Shown here: positions 7,863-17,475 of the stretch, in pieces | Numbering within the stretch: position 1 is the first letter of the stretch | How the letters are laid out: every line of letters begins with the position of its first letter | Origin: Arcobacter_B sp049472135 | GTDB taxonomy: Bacteria; Campylobacterota; Campylobacteria; Campylobacterales; Arcobacteraceae | Assembly (NCBI RefSeq): GCF_049472135.1 | Contig: NZ_JBMOVV010000003.1 | Coordinates: 186,001 to 250,000, forward strand | Reading direction: 5' to 3' | Length of the DNA stretch: 64,000 bases | Position numbers and translations under genes: made by a program | The notes under the pieces: model-generated | The model's database searches: none | What the model was told of the DNA's origin: nothing | What the model saw: the letters and a program-made list of their open reading frames with translations, nothing else

Positions 7863-10800
7863 ATGAAAAAAATATTCAAATCATTATTTAGTATGCAATC
7901 AATGATAATTCTACTATTTTTTATGGCTGTATCATGTGCAATGGCGACCTTTGTAGAAAATGATTTTGGACCATTAGGTGCTAAATCTTTTGTATATGGA
8001 CAAAGATGGTTTGAAACCATAATGTTCTTATTAACTATAGGAGTTGTTTTTAATATTATTTGGTTCAAAATGTATAAAAAAGATAAATTCTTTGTTTTTT
8101 TTATACATATTTCTTTTATATTCATTTTATTAGGTGCAGGTCTTACTAGATATTTAGGATATGAAGCTTATATGACTATTCCTGAGGGAAGTTTACAAAA
8201 TAAGATGCTATCAAATGATGAATATATACAAATAAAAAACAATGAAAAGATCATTTTTGAAAAAAAAGTTTTAATGACTCCTTTATCACAAAGTTCAGTT
8301 AATTTTAACACTAAAATAAATAATGAAGAACTAACTGTAGAATTTAATAGATTTGTAGAAAATGCTGTAGAAAAAATTGTACCATCAGAAGATGGAAAAA
8401 GTTTAATTAATATACTTCTTACAACACCAAAGGGTACAAGAAGTATTGATTTAGAAGACCAAAATAGTATAGAAACTGATTTTTTAACCTTTTCATTAAA
8501 TAAAGAGATTAAATCATCAAAGCCTACTATTTACTTTGAAACAAAAAACAACCAGCTTTACATAAAATCAAATATTAAAAGCAATGTTTATACAAAAGAT
8601 TTAAAGAAATTTAAAACTATTGAAGCTGATACTTCTACCACTTTATTATTAGAAAAAATTTATAGAATTGGCCAAACACAATTTATGATAAATGAGGCTA
8701 CAAGCAAAGGTGTATTAAAAACAGTTAGCACAAGTAATAATCTACCAAAAGAAAAACGACTAAATGCTGTTGTTTTAAATCTGACATATAAAAATCATAC
8801 AAGAGAGGTTTCATTATTTGGAAAAGGTGGAGCAACAAAAGGTTATCAGAGAATTATCACATTAGATGATAAAAACCTTTCTTTATCATGGGGTGCAAAA
8901 GAGTTAGAATTGCCTTTCTCAATTCTCTTAAATGATTTTAGACTTACTAGATATCCTGGTTCAAACTCTCCTTCAACATATGAAAGTGATTTAAAAATCT
9001 ATGATAAAGTTGATAAAAATAGTTTTGAATATACAATTTTTATGAATAATGTTTTAGACTATAAAGGATATAGATTTTTTCAGTCATCATACAAACAAGA
9101 TGAATCAGCTACTATATTATCAGTAAATAAAGACCCGGGAAAAACACCTACATATATAGGATATTTTTTATTATTTACAGGGTTAATATTGAGTCTATTT
9201 ATGAAAAAAAGTCGATTTAGTAAACTTGCAAGAAAAAAATATACATTAGAAGATATTAAGAAAACTTACTATTCTAAGAAAGTAATTTATTCATTTTTTA
9301 TTGTATTAATAGCTATTAATACACCAAATCAAAGTTTTGCAAATGAGCAACTACTAAAAAATAATCCTGAGGTTTTGAATATAAACAAGGAACATGCAAA
9401 AAACTTTGGAAGTCTATTAGTTCAAGATTATCAAGGAAGAATAAAACCAATTAACTCATTAGCTATTGAAATTATAAATAAAATCAGTAGAAAAAATGAA
9501 CTTTATTCACTAGATGCAAACCAGTTTTTTTTAAGTATGATGCTTTATCCTGAGATTTGGCAAAAAATCAAATTTATAAAAATAAAAGACAAAAAATTAA
9601 AAAAACTAATTGGAATAGATGAAAATAGAAACACTATTAGTTTTTCAGATATTTATAACCAACAAGGAAACTATAAACTTCAAATTGCATTAGAAGAAGC
9701 AAATACAAAGAAACCTATCTTAAGAACTAATTTTGATAAAGATTTAATTAAAATAGATGAAAGATTAAATATAGCCTATACACTATTTACAGGAGATTTT
9801 CTTAGAGTATTTCCTAAAAAAGATGATTACAATAACAAATGGTTAAATATTAATGAAGCTATTAAACTTTTAATTGCAAAAGACTCCAATAAAATTAAAG
9901 AACTTATGGAGATCTACTATTTTTCATTAAATGATGCTACACAAAATAAACTTGATTGGGAAAAAGTAGATGAGGCTTTAGAAAATATCAAAAAATATCA
10001 AAAGAGTTATGCCTCAAGTATCATGCCAAATAGTTTTAAAATTAAAGCCGAGTTACTTTTTAATAAATACAATATTTTTGAAAGACTTACTCCATTTTAT
10101 TTAATAGTTGGGGTTTTTATGCTTATTTTAGTTTTTATCAATATTTTTAAATCTAATGTAAATCTAAAAAAAATCACTAAAATTGTATTAGTATTATTAA
10201 TTATTGCTTTTATAGTTCATACTATAGGACTTGCTCTTAGATGGTATATTAGTGGTCATGCCCCTTGGTCAAATGGCTATGAATCAATGATTTATATTGC
10301 ATGGGCAATTATTTTATCAGGAATATTCTTTTCAAAACATTCTTATTTAGCCCTAGCCTCAACTACAATACTAAGTGGAGTAACACTATTTGTTGCTCAC
10401 TTATCATGGATGGAACCACAAATAACAACATTAACTCCTGTTTTAAAATCTTATTGGTTAACAATTCATGTAAGTGTAATTACTGCAAGTTATGGATTTT
10501 TGGGACTTAGTGCTCTTCTTGGTTTTATATGTTTATGTTTATTTATTTTGGCAAATCCTAAAAAAGAAGATGATAATTTTTTTAATATATTACTTAGTAT
10601 CAAAGAATCAAATAGAATAAGTGAAATGTCAATACTAATTGGTTTAGTTTTATTAGTAATAGGTAACTTTCTAGGTGGTATTTGGGCGAATGAATCATGG
10701 GGAAGATATTGGGGTTGGGATCCAAAAGAGACTTGGACACTAATATCTATTATAATCTATGCAATAATTATTCATTTAAAATATATTAAAAATATAATGA

Positions 10801-11000
10801 CTGAATTCAATTTTGCAGTTTTATCTACACTTAGTTACTCATCTATAATTATGACATATTTTGGTGTAAATTATTACTTAGCAGGAAAACACTCTTATGC
10901 AGCAGGAGACCCAATACCTATTCCTACTTTTATTCCAGTTACACTTTTTATTATTTTTGTAGTGATTTTATTTGCATACAGAAATAGAAAAACAATATAA
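7863..11000 (+). CDS. nrfI: Fused CcsBA cytochrome c synthase, NrfI type
   Basis: 1,045-residue fusion of ResB/CcsB and CcsA, the one-protein system II apparatus that exports haem and ligates it to CxxCH apocytochromes. The N-terminal half has membrane helices around a large periplasmic domain. The C-terminal half has the haem-handling motif WGRYWGWDPKE (from W946) with flanking histidines H869 (TIHVS) and H1010 (AGKHSYA). In Wolinella the nrfHAIJ operon encodes the NrfI isoenzyme specialised for the CX2CK site of NrfA. Position directly after nrfA supports the same role, although a general CcsBA cannot be excluded. A weak ribosome site (CGGAA) precedes the ATG, and a terminator separates it from nrfA. 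Confidence 0.93.
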   Translation: MKKIFKSLFSMQSMIILLFFMAVSCAMATFVENDFGPLGAKSFVYGQRWFETIMFLLTIGVVFNIIWFKMYKKDKFFVFFIHISFIFILLGAGLTRYLGYEAYMTIPEGSLQNKMLSNDEYIQIKNNEKIIFEKKVLMTPLSQSSVNFNTKINNEELTVEFNRFVENAVEKIVPSEDGKSLINILLTTPKGTRSIDLEDQNSIETDFLTFSLNKEIKSSKPTIYFETKNNQLYIKSNIKSNVYTKDLKKFKTIEADTSTTLLLEKIYRIGQTQFMINEATSKGVLKTVSTSNNLPKEKRLNAVVLNLTYKNHTREVSLFGKGGATKGYQRIITLDDKNLSLSWGAKELELPFSILLNDFRLTRYPGSNSPSTYESDLKIYDKVDKNSFEYTIFMNNVLDYKGYRFFQSSYKQDESATILSVNKDPGKTPTYIGYFLLFTGLILSLFMKKSRFSKLARKKYTLEDIKKTYYSKKVIYSFFIVLIAINTPNQSFANEQLLKNNPEVLNINKEHAKNFGSLLVQDYQGRIKPINSLAIEIINKISRKNELYSLDANQFFLSMMLYPEIWQKIKFIKIKDKKLKKLIGIDENRNTISFSDIYNQQGNYKLQIALEEANTKKPILRTNFDKDLIKIDERLNIAYTLFTGDFLRVFPKKDDYNNKWLNINEAIKLLIAKDSNKIKELMEIYYFSLNDATQNKLDWEKVDEALENIKKYQKSYASSIMPNSFKIKAELLFNKYNIFERLTPFYLIVGVFMLILVFINIFKSNVNLKKITKIVLVLLIIAFIVHTIGLALRWYISGHAPWSNGYESMIYIAWAIILSGIFFSKHSYLALASTTILSGVTLFVAHLSWMEPQITTLTPVLKSYWLTIHVSVITASYGFLGLSALLGFICLCLFILANPKKEDDNFFNILLSIKESNRISEMSILIGLVLLVIGNFLGGIWANESWGRYWGWDPKETWTLISIIIYAIIIHLKYIKNIMTEFNFAVLSTLSYSSIIMTYFGVNYYLAGKHSYAAGDPIPIPTFIPVTLFIIFVVILFAYRNRKTI

Positions 11001-11018
11001 AAATACTAATATTAATTA

Positions 11019-11053
11019 TTTTATGATAAAAATATCATATTTTTATCATAAAA
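11019..11053. terminator. Perfect 16-bp AT-rich inverted repeat after nrfI
   Basis: TTTTATGATAAAAATA (11019-11034) and its exact complement (11038-11053) flank a 3-nt loop, 18 nt after the nrfI stop. The perfect stem suggests a terminator, but no T run follows on the + strand. It is also symmetric enough to be a protein-binding site. Confidence 0.55.
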
Positions 11054-11126
11054 GTTACAAATTAATTTCAAGTTTTAAAATTTTTTTAATATTCGTAGCA
11101 TTAAAGTAGCATTTTTATTTTTTTTA

Positions 11127-11135
11127 TGATATAAT
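11127..11135 (+). promoter_or_regulatory. Extended -10 promoter
   Basis: TGATATAAT is a perfect extended -10 preceded by the T-rich tract typical of Campylobacterota promoters. It points to a start near 11142, some 260 bp before the next coding start. That gene has its own TATAAT boxes at 11358 and 11369. Confidence 0.6.
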
Positions 11136-11141
11136 ACTCCA

Positions 11142-11340
11142 CATAAAACAAGAGGTTTTATCTTAATTATCTCTCCTTAGTTAAAAATTACGTAGCTGTA
11201 ACAATTTTTTTCGAAGATGGAACTTCTTTTTTATAAACACATCGAAACAATCAGTTTAATCAAATTTCCCAAGCTTTACTTTTATATATTTCAACAACTT
11301 TTTATAAAGCTTGGTATCTTACACTATTCTTTATTTTTAC
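11142..11340 (+). ncRNA. Candidate small RNA of unknown class
   Basis: This stretch has a strong upstream promoter and no ORF. It contains a perfect 10-bp hairpin, CCAAGCTTTA (11269-11278) with TAAAGCTTGG (11305-11314), and a second stem near 11184-11211 that runs into seven Ts. It does not match tmRNA, SRP RNA or RNase P features that I know. The downstream gene has separate promoter boxes, which argues against a plain 5' leader. The 3' end is a guess. Confidence 0.35.
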
Positions 11341-11357
11341 ATTTAACATATTTTTAT

Positions 11358-11374
11358 TATAATCATAATATAAT
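11358..11374 (+). promoter_or_regulatory. Tandem -10 boxes of the REC-PAS-EAL gene
   Basis: Two TATAAT hexamers at 11358-11363 and 11369-11374, 29-45 bp before the ATG at 11403, with no clear -35 element. Confidence 0.5.
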
Positions 11375-11402
11375 CTTTTAATAATAATTAAAAAGAGTTG
11401 AA

Positions 11403-13394
11403 ATGTTTAAAAATTCTGAGATAAATGCACTCATTGAAAATGCAAAAAATATTAAAGTATTATACGCTGAAGATGAGCATTTAACAAGAAATACTGTCGA
11501 AAATCTACTAAATATCATTTTTGAAAATGTCCTTGTTGCTAAAGATGGAGAAGATGCTCTTGAAATATTTGAAAAAAATAATGATATTGATTTACTTATT
11601 ACTGATATAAATATGCCAAAAATAAATGGTATTGAATTAGTAAAACAACTTAAAAACAAAAAACCAGACCTTGCAACGATTATAGTATCTGCTCATTCAG
11701 AGAGTAAATTTATGTTAGATGCAATAAAATTAAATGTTGATAACTTTATTTTAAAACCTTTTGAAGCACAACAACTTTTTGATGTAGTAAAAAAAGCTAT
11801 CGAAAAGACTTCACTTAAAAAACAACATGAACGAAATCTAATGATATTAAAACAATATCAAGAGATAACAAACAAAAGCTCTATTATCTCAAAAACAGAC
11901 CCTTCTGGTGTAATCACATTTGTAAATGATAACTTTTGTGAAATATCAGGTTACTCAAAAGAAGAACTTCTTGGTAAAAGCCATAATGTAGTAAGACACC
12001 CTGATAATTCTAAAGAGTTATTTAAAGAACTTTGGCACACAATAAAAATCAAAAAAGAGCCTTGGAGTGGTATTATTAAAAATCTTACAAAAGATGGGAA
12101 AAGCTATTTTGTAAAATCTACAATAAAACCACTTTTAGACCAAAACAACGAAGTTATAGAATATATGGCACTAAGAAATGATGTTACAGAAATCATGAGT
12201 GAGAAGAAGCAATTAATCGCCTCTTTAGAATCATATGAAAACTCTTTTTTAGCATTAATTCAAATTGAAAACTTTGATATATTAGATAAGTTTTATGATG
12301 CAACAACAGTATATAAGATAGAAGAAATCTTTGAAGACTTAATCGTAAGTTTATTCCCTGAAGATTGTAGTTTATATGAAAAGATTTTTAAATTAGGTGA
12401 TGGACTATTTGCAATAAGTAATAGTATGAAAAATATTGAAAAAAATAAAATCAATATTGAATTAGAACTTTTAACACTAATTAAAAATACAAAAAACTCA
12501 ACAATTAAATTTGATAACATTGAGTATGATGTATCTATTGCCGTTAGCTACTGTAATGGAGAAAAGAATGTTTATGAAAATGCAAAATATGGTATTGAAA
12601 AAGCTATTGAAGATAATAAAAGTTTGATTTTTGCGAATAATTTAGTTGAAGAAGCACATGAAAGAGCACAAAAAAATATCCAAACTATTCACATGGTAAA
12701 AAAAGCTTTAGATAACTGTAATATAGTTTCATATTTCCAACCAATAATTGAAAATAAAACAAAAAAAGTAGTTAAATATGAATCACTTGTAAGATTAATT
12801 GATGAAGAAGGAAGAACTATTTCTCCTTATTTCTTTTTAGATGTTTCAAAAAAAGGAACATATTATACAAAGATTACAAACAGAGTAATTGAGAGTTCTT
12901 TTAAAGTATTAGACCATATTACGAATAGTGTTAGTATTAACCTATCTGTTTTAGATATGGAAAATGATGATATAAAAAACAAACTTGTTGAACTTACATC
13001 AAAACCACAATACAAAGGTAGAGTAATCTTTGAACTTTTAGAAAATGAAAATATCAAAGATTTTGAGAGTGTAAAAGATTTTATTGCAAAAGTTAAAAAA
13101 CTTGGTGATGTTAAAATTGCTATTGATGACTTTGGAAGTGGCTACTCAAACTTTGAAAGACTTTTAGAGTATACACCTGATATTTTAAAAATTGATGGAA
13201 GTTTAATAAAAAACATTGAAACAGATCCTTATAGTAGAAATGTTGTAGAAACAATAGTAACATTTGCAAAAAAACAGAATATTGAAACAATAGCAGAGTT
13301 TGTAGAAAATGAAAATATTTATAATATTTTAAATGAAATGGGAATTACTTACTCGCAAGGTTATTACTTTGGGAAGCCAGAGAAATTAATCTAA
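11403..13394 (+). CDS. REC-PAS-(degenerate GGDEF)-EAL response regulator
   Basis: 663 residues. The receiver domain (16-135) has phosphoacceptor D68 (LITDINMP) and K118. The PAS domain (about 155-265) carries HNVVRHPD and closely resembles the Aer FAD-PAS. The GGDEF-like region (about 268-420) has LGDGLFA in place of GGDEF, so it is probably inactive. The EAL domain (about 430-660) keeps YESLVRL, INLS, FELLE, AIDDFGSGYSN, LKIDGS, IAEFVE and SQGYYFG. It is likely a c-di-GMP phosphodiesterase controlled by phosphorylation and redox state. Its kinase is not adjacent. AAGAG lies a few bases before the ATG. It is paralogous to the partial gene at the left end. Confidence 0.93.
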   Translation: MFKNSEINALIENAKNIKVLYAEDEHLTRNTVENLLNIIFENVLVAKDGEDALEIFEKNNDIDLLITDINMPKINGIELVKQLKNKKPDLATIIVSAHSESKFMLDAIKLNVDNFILKPFEAQQLFDVVKKAIEKTSLKKQHERNLMILKQYQEITNKSSIISKTDPSGVITFVNDNFCEISGYSKEELLGKSHNVVRHPDNSKELFKELWHTIKIKKEPWSGIIKNLTKDGKSYFVKSTIKPLLDQNNEVIEYMALRNDVTEIMSEKKQLIASLESYENSFLALIQIENFDILDKFYDATTVYKIEEIFEDLIVSLFPEDCSLYEKIFKLGDGLFAISNSMKNIEKNKINIELELLTLIKNTKNSTIKFDNIEYDVSIAVSYCNGEKNVYENAKYGIEKAIEDNKSLIFANNLVEEAHERAQKNIQTIHMVKKALDNCNIVSYFQPIIENKTKKVVKYESLVRLIDEEGRTISPYFFLDVSKKGTYYTKITNRVIESSFKVLDHITNSVSINLSVLDMENDDIKNKLVELTSKPQYKGRVIFELLENENIKDFESVKDFIAKVKKLGDVKIAIDDFGSGYSNFERLLEYTPDILKIDGSLIKNIETDPYSRNVVETIVTFAKKQNIETIAEFVENENIYNILNEMGITYSQGYYFGKPEKLI

Positions 13395-13397
13395 ATA

Positions 13398-13423
13398 AAG
13401 AAAAAGACCTAAGTCTTTTTCTT
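13398..13423. terminator. Bidirectional terminator between EAL gene and serS
   Basis: AAGAAAAAGAC (13398-13408) and GTCTTTTTCTT (13413-13423) form a perfect 11-bp stem with a CTAA loop and T runs in both orientations. The right arm overlaps the serS stop codon. Confidence 0.85.
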
Positions 13424-14660
13424 ACATATACTTTTTAAGAACTTCAGGAATTTCTACTGTTCCATCTTCTCTTTGATAGTTTTCCATAATAGCTAATAGT
13501 GTTCTTCCTACTGCTAAACTTGAACCATTTAATGTATGAGCCAATACATTTTTCTTTCCATCTTTATATCTGATTTTTGCTCTTCTTGCTTGGAATTCTC
13601 TTGTATTTGAGATAGATGAAATTTCTCTAAATTTTCCTTGACCTGGTAACCAAACTTCTAAATCTATAGTTTTAGCTGCACTAAATCCAAGGTCACCAGT
13701 ACATAACATTACTTTTTGATGAGCAAGTCCTAGTGAACTTAATAAATCACTCGCACAAGCTACCATTTTTTCGAATACTTCTTCTGATTCTTCTGCTTTA
13801 GTAATAGCTACCATTTCAACCTTATCAAACTGGTGTTGTCTAATAAGACCTCTTGTATCTCTACCTGCACTACCTGCTTCTTTTCTAAAACAAGGTGTGT
13901 ATGATGTAAGCATAAGTGGTAACTCTTCTGCTGGAAGAATTTCATCATTATAAAGATTTGTAAGTGATACTTCTGCTGTAGGAATTAAGTATAAGTCTTC
14001 ACCTTCAATTTTAAATAAATCATCTTCAAATTTTGGTAATTGACCTGTTCCTTGAAGTGTATTTGTATTTGCCATAAATGGAACATACCACTCTTCAAAA
14101 CCTCTTTGTCTGTTGAAATCTAACATGTAGTTGATTAAAGCTCTCTCTAATCTTGCACCCTCACCTCTAATTGCAGAGAATCTTGATTTTGCAAGTTTTA
14201 CACCTCTTTCAAAGTCTAACCAACCATTATCTAAATCCCAGTGCTCTTTTGGTTCGAAATCAAAAGATGGTTTTTCACCGATAACTTCTAAAACAACATT
14301 TTCATCTTCATTTGCTCCATCAGGAACATTTTCATCTGGTAAATTTGGTACACCTAAAACAATTGAAGTTAACTTTTCTTCTAAATCCCTAACTTCATCT
14401 TCCATAGTTTGTTTTTTTGCTTTTAATTCATTGATATTTGCTTGAAGAGGAGCAATATCAAGTCCTTCTTTTTTATATCTTCCAAACTCTTTTGAAAGTT
14501 TATTTTGCTCAGCAGTAACATTTTCCATCTCTTGTCTTTTAAGCTTTGCTTCTTCTGAAATAGCTTTTAAGTTATCAAGTATTTGGGCATCTACACCTTT
14601 TCTAGTAAGTGCTGCAGCAACATTATCAAAATCTTTTTGTAGTAATCTTATATCAATCAT
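13422..14660 (-). CDS. serS: Seryl-tRNA synthetase
   Basis: Class II aminoacyl-tRNA synthetase charging tRNA-Ser (and the precursor of selenocysteyl-tRNA). The N-terminal ~110 residues form the tRNA-binding coiled coil (Lys/Glu-rich heptads). Motif 2 is seen in CFRKEAGSAGRDTRGLIRQHQF and motif 3 in LAVGRTLLAIMENYQ, the ATP-binding arginine. Length 412 aa is normal. It is transcribed alone; its stop codon is part of a terminator shared with the convergent EAL gene. Confidence 0.98.
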   Translation of the reverse strand: MIDIRLLQKDFDNVAAALTRKGVDAQILDNLKAISEEAKLKRQEMENVTAEQNKLSKEFGRYKKEGLDIAPLQANINELKAKKQTMEDEVRDLEEKLTSIVLGVPNLPDENVPDGANEDENVVLEVIGEKPSFDFEPKEHWDLDNGWLDFERGVKLAKSRFSAIRGEGARLERALINYMLDFNRQRGFEEWYVPFMANTNTLQGTGQLPKFEDDLFKIEGEDLYLIPTAEVSLTNLYNDEILPAEELPLMLTSYTPCFRKEAGSAGRDTRGLIRQHQFDKVEMVAITKAEESEEVFEKMVACASDLLSSLGLAHQKVMLCTGDLGFSAAKTIDLEVWLPGQGKFREISSISNTREFQARRAKIRYKDGKKNVLAHTLNGSSLAVGRTLLAIMENYQREDGTVEIPEVLKKYM

Positions 14661-14736
14661 CTTATTCTTTCATCTATAAAATTTTTGAGATTATATCTAA
14701 ACTTTTCTATATGAAGGCTTTTAGAAAAAAAAGCTT

Positions 14737-14752
14737 TTCTTGTCATGTAAAG
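14737..14752 (+). promoter_or_regulatory. Shared iron-region motif, copy 1
   Basis: TTCTTGTCATGTAAAG. Its first 12 bases (TTCTTGTCATGT) recur at 19796-19807 and, on the minus strand, at 27646-27635. All copies point toward the downstream iron-transport gene. This one lies about 145 bp before the DUF3450 start. A TATAAA (-10 candidate) lies at 14769. Confidence 0.6.
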
Positions 14753-14781
14753 TATTGGCTAAGGTCATTATAAATTCAATT

Positions 14782-14825
14782 TGATTATGATTCTCAAAAT
14801 TTAATACAAATGATATTGAAAATCA
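14782..14825. promoter_or_regulatory. Two Fur-like boxes before the TonB operon
   Basis: TGATTATGATTCTCA (14782-14796) and TGATATTGAAAATCA (14811-14825) each match about 12 of 14 defined positions of the 7-1-7 Fur core TGATAATnATTATCA. They lie between the probable promoter and the first gene, where Fur would repress. Confidence 0.6.
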
Positions 14826-14895
14826 TTTTTGTGATTTTATTGTGATTTGAAAAAGGCATAATCACAAAATAATGATTGTACACAAAAGGATAACA

Positions 14896-15642
14896 ATGAA
14901 AAGAATATATAAAGCTATTCTACTTTTATCAAGTTTAAATATGCTGTTATATGCAAATACAATTGATAAATCTATTGGTATTTTAGAAGATACAAATAGC
15001 AAACTAAAGTCTTATCAAAAAAGTATTGACAAGAATGAAACTATAAAAGAAGAGTTATTAAATGAGTACAAATACACGACAAGTGCAATAAAAAGTACTA
15101 CTATTTATAATAATCAACTATCTAAGATTATAGACTCACAAAAAGAAGAACTAAAAAGTTTAAATCAACAAATTATTGATATTGAACAAACACAAAAGAA
15201 TATTTTTCCTTTAATGATTGATATGATTAAATCACTTAAAATGCTTGTTCAAAAAGATACACCATTTTTACTAGAAGAGCGAACAAACAGAGTTAAAAGA
15301 CTTGAGAGTATTTTAGATAAAGCAGATATTCAAACACATGAGAAATATAGACTTATATTAGAAGCTTTTAAAGTTGAGTATGACTATGCAAAAACAATTG
15401 AGAGCTATCAAGAAAAACTAAATGACAAAACATACAATTTTTTAAGACTTGGTAGAGTTGCTTTATACTATCAAAGCTTAGACTTAAAAGAGTATGGATA
15501 CTACAATAAAAGCACTAAAACATGGGATATTATAGAGGATTCAAACTCTAAATCAAATATTAGAAAAGCAATAAAAATAGCTAAAAAACAACAAAATGTT
15601 GATTTTCTTAATTTACCTTTTTTAGTGACAAAGGATAAATAA
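14896..15642 (+). CDS. DUF3450-type periplasmic coiled-coil protein of the TonB system
   Basis: Starts at the ATG at 14896, preceded by AAAAGGA and giving a clean signal peptide (MKRIYKAILLLSSL, cleavage near YAN). An ATG 24 bp upstream lacks a ribosome site. The mature protein (~230 aa) is largely helical coiled coil (residues ~30-115), as in the DUF3450 family encoded first in TonB2 operons of Vibrio and Shewanella. A scaffold role for the second ExbB-like protein is inferred from that conserved order. The stop overlaps the next start by one base. Confidence 0.8.
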   Translation: MKRIYKAILLLSSLNMLLYANTIDKSIGILEDTNSKLKSYQKSIDKNETIKEELLNEYKYTTSAIKSTTIYNNQLSKIIDSQKEELKSLNQQIIDIEQTQKNIFPLMIDMIKSLKMLVQKDTPFLLEERTNRVKRLESILDKADIQTHEKYRLILEAFKVEYDYAKTIESYQEKLNDKTYNFLRLGRVALYYQSLDLKEYGYYNKSTKTWDIIEDSNSKSNIRKAIKIAKKQQNVDFLNLPFLVTKDK

Positions 15643-16955
15643 TGATGAAATATATATTAACTTTAACTTTACTTTTCAACTGCGCTTTTTCACTTGATTT
15701 AAATAATATTTTACAAAATATCAAAGATGATTCATCACAAGAAATAAAAGAAGAACAAAAAAGATTACAAGAGTTTATTGAAGATAAGAATAGACAAGCT
15801 ATTCTAGTAAAAGAAAAAAGAACTCTATTAAATACAATAGAGAAAAAAAGCCAAGAATTAAAAACAAAGATTGATGAAAATGAACTTCTTTTAGAAGAAA
15901 AAGAGACTGAACTTAAAAACAAATCTGCAAACTTAGGTGAGATGTTTGGAAGTGTAAGACAAATATCAGCAGACTTTTTAACAAACTATCAAAACTCATT
16001 TACAGCATCTCAAAACCCTTTAAAAGAAGAAGAGTTTATAAAACTTTCAAACTCTAAAAAACTTCCTAACTTAGAAGAATTACAATCTTTTTGGCATGCA
16101 ATGCTAGATGAGATTATTCAATCAGGGAATATCTCAAAGTATGAAGCCTCAGTTATTTTAAATAGTGGAGAAAAGACTATAAAAGATGTTACTAGAGTTG
16201 GTCTTTTTGCAGCAGTTTCACAAGGAAAATATTTGACTTATTCAAGTGATATGAAATCTTTGATAGAACTAGCCATTCAACCAGATAGTTCTATTTTAAA
16301 ACAAGCTAAAGAGTTTGAAAAGAGTAGTACAATCTCAAATATTACAATTGACCCAACAAGAGGAACACTTTTTGAGATGCTTGAAAATAACCCTACTATT
16401 TTAGATAGAGTAAATCAAGGTGGAGTTGTAGGATATATAATTCTTGCTCTTGGAGGTCTTGGTTTATTATTTGCTTTATATAAAATGATTGTTTTAAATA
16501 TTGCTTCAATCAAAATAAAATCACAAATAAAAAACTTAGACAAGCCAAAAGATAATAACTCTTTAGGAAAAATAGCAGATATTTTCTATAAAAATCTAAA
16601 TGATTCAATAAATGATTTAGAAATTAAAATCGGTGAAGCAATTTTAAAAGAAACAAATAAAATCAAAAAAGGTCAAAGCTTTGTAAAACTTCTAGCAGCG
16701 GTAACTCCTCTTTTAGGACTACTTGGAACTGTTACAGGGATGATTGCAACTTTCCAAGCTATTACTTTATTTGGAACAGGTGACCCAAAACTAATGGCAG
16801 GAGGAATATCAACTGCTTTAATTACTACTGTTTTAGGTTTAATCACTGCAATACCACTTCTTTTTGCATATACATATATCTCTTCAAAAGCTGAAGAATT
16901 AGTATCTATTTTAGAAGAACAAAGTATTGGACTACTTGCAAAAACGTTGAAATAA
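15642..16955 (+). CDS. ttpC: TtpC-like MotA/TolQ/ExbB proton channel protein
   Basis: 437 residues: signal peptide (about 1-17), a periplasmic coiled coil (about 30-110) and a C-terminal ExbB/TolQ domain (about 260-437) with three membrane helices. The conserved core reads LAAVTPLLGLLGTVTGMIATFQ. This N-terminally extended ExbB paralogue followed by a normal exbB is the signature of the Vibrio TonB2 system, where TtpC is required for TonB2-dependent siderophore uptake. A second ATG at 15645 is equally possible as start. Confidence 0.88.
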   Translation: MMKYILTLTLLFNCAFSLDLNNILQNIKDDSSQEIKEEQKRLQEFIEDKNRQAILVKEKRTLLNTIEKKSQELKTKIDENELLLEEKETELKNKSANLGEMFGSVRQISADFLTNYQNSFTASQNPLKEEEFIKLSNSKKLPNLEELQSFWHAMLDEIIQSGNISKYEASVILNSGEKTIKDVTRVGLFAAVSQGKYLTYSSDMKSLIELAIQPDSSILKQAKEFEKSSTISNITIDPTRGTLFEMLENNPTILDRVNQGGVVGYIILALGGLGLLFALYKMIVLNIASIKIKSQIKNLDKPKDNNSLGKIADIFYKNLNDSINDLEIKIGEAILKETNKIKKGQSFVKLLAAVTPLLGLLGTVTGMIATFQAITLFGTGDPKLMAGGISTALITTVLGLITAIPLLFAYTYISSKAEELVSILEEQSIGLLAKTLK

Positions 16956-16956
16956 G

Positions 16957-17475
16957 ATGATTGAATTATATTTAGATGATTTACTAGCCTTCTTTAATAA
17001 AGGAGGCTTTGTCCTATATATTGTGTTTGCTATTGCTTTATTTTTATGGACACTTTTAATTGAAAGATACATCTATATAAGTTTTGAATATAAAAAATAT
17101 AGAAAAAAACTATTTGAAGATTCAAAAAATATAAATAAAGAAAATAGGTTTAAAGATGAAATAAAAAGAGCAATAGTTGAAGAAGCCAACTTCAAACTAA
17201 AAACTGGTCTTGATTTTATTAAAACATTGATTATTGTATGTCCATTGGTTGGTTTATTGGGAACTGTAACTGGAATGATTGAAGTATTTGATGTTATGGC
17301 AATAATGGGAACAAGTAATGTTAAATCAATGGCAAATGGTGTTTCAATGGCTACTATTCCAACAATGGCAGGAATGGTTGTAGCCTTAAGTGGAATACTA
17401 TTTGAAAAAAGATTAGAGCTATCAATTAAATATCAAACACAAAAATTAGAACTTGAACTTTCAAAGGTTATATAA
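16957..17475 (+). CDS. exbB: ExbB proton channel subunit
   Basis: 172 residues, three membrane helices (about 15-35, 85-110, 125-150) and the MotA/TolQ/ExbB core CPLVGLLGTVTGMIEVFDVM. With ExbD it forms the inner-membrane motor using the proton gradient to energise TonB. It is short compared with E. coli ExbB (244 aa) but like ExbB2 of TonB2 systems. It begins 1 bp after ttpC and is followed immediately by exbD. Confidence 0.94.
   Translation: MIELYLDDLLAFFNKGGFVLYIVFAIALFLWTLLIERYIYISFEYKKYRKKLFEDSKNINKENRFKDEIKRAIVEEANFKLKTGLDFIKTLIIVCPLVGLLGTVTGMIEVFDVMAIMGTSNVKSMANGVSMATIPTMAGMVVALSGILFEKRLELSIKYQTQKLELELSKVI

Noticed and set aside
11142..11340. tmRNA, SRP RNA or 6S RNA in the gap before the REC-PAS-EAL gene
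   Set aside because: None of the conserved sequence or end-pairing features of these RNAs was found; only a generic small-RNA call is justified.
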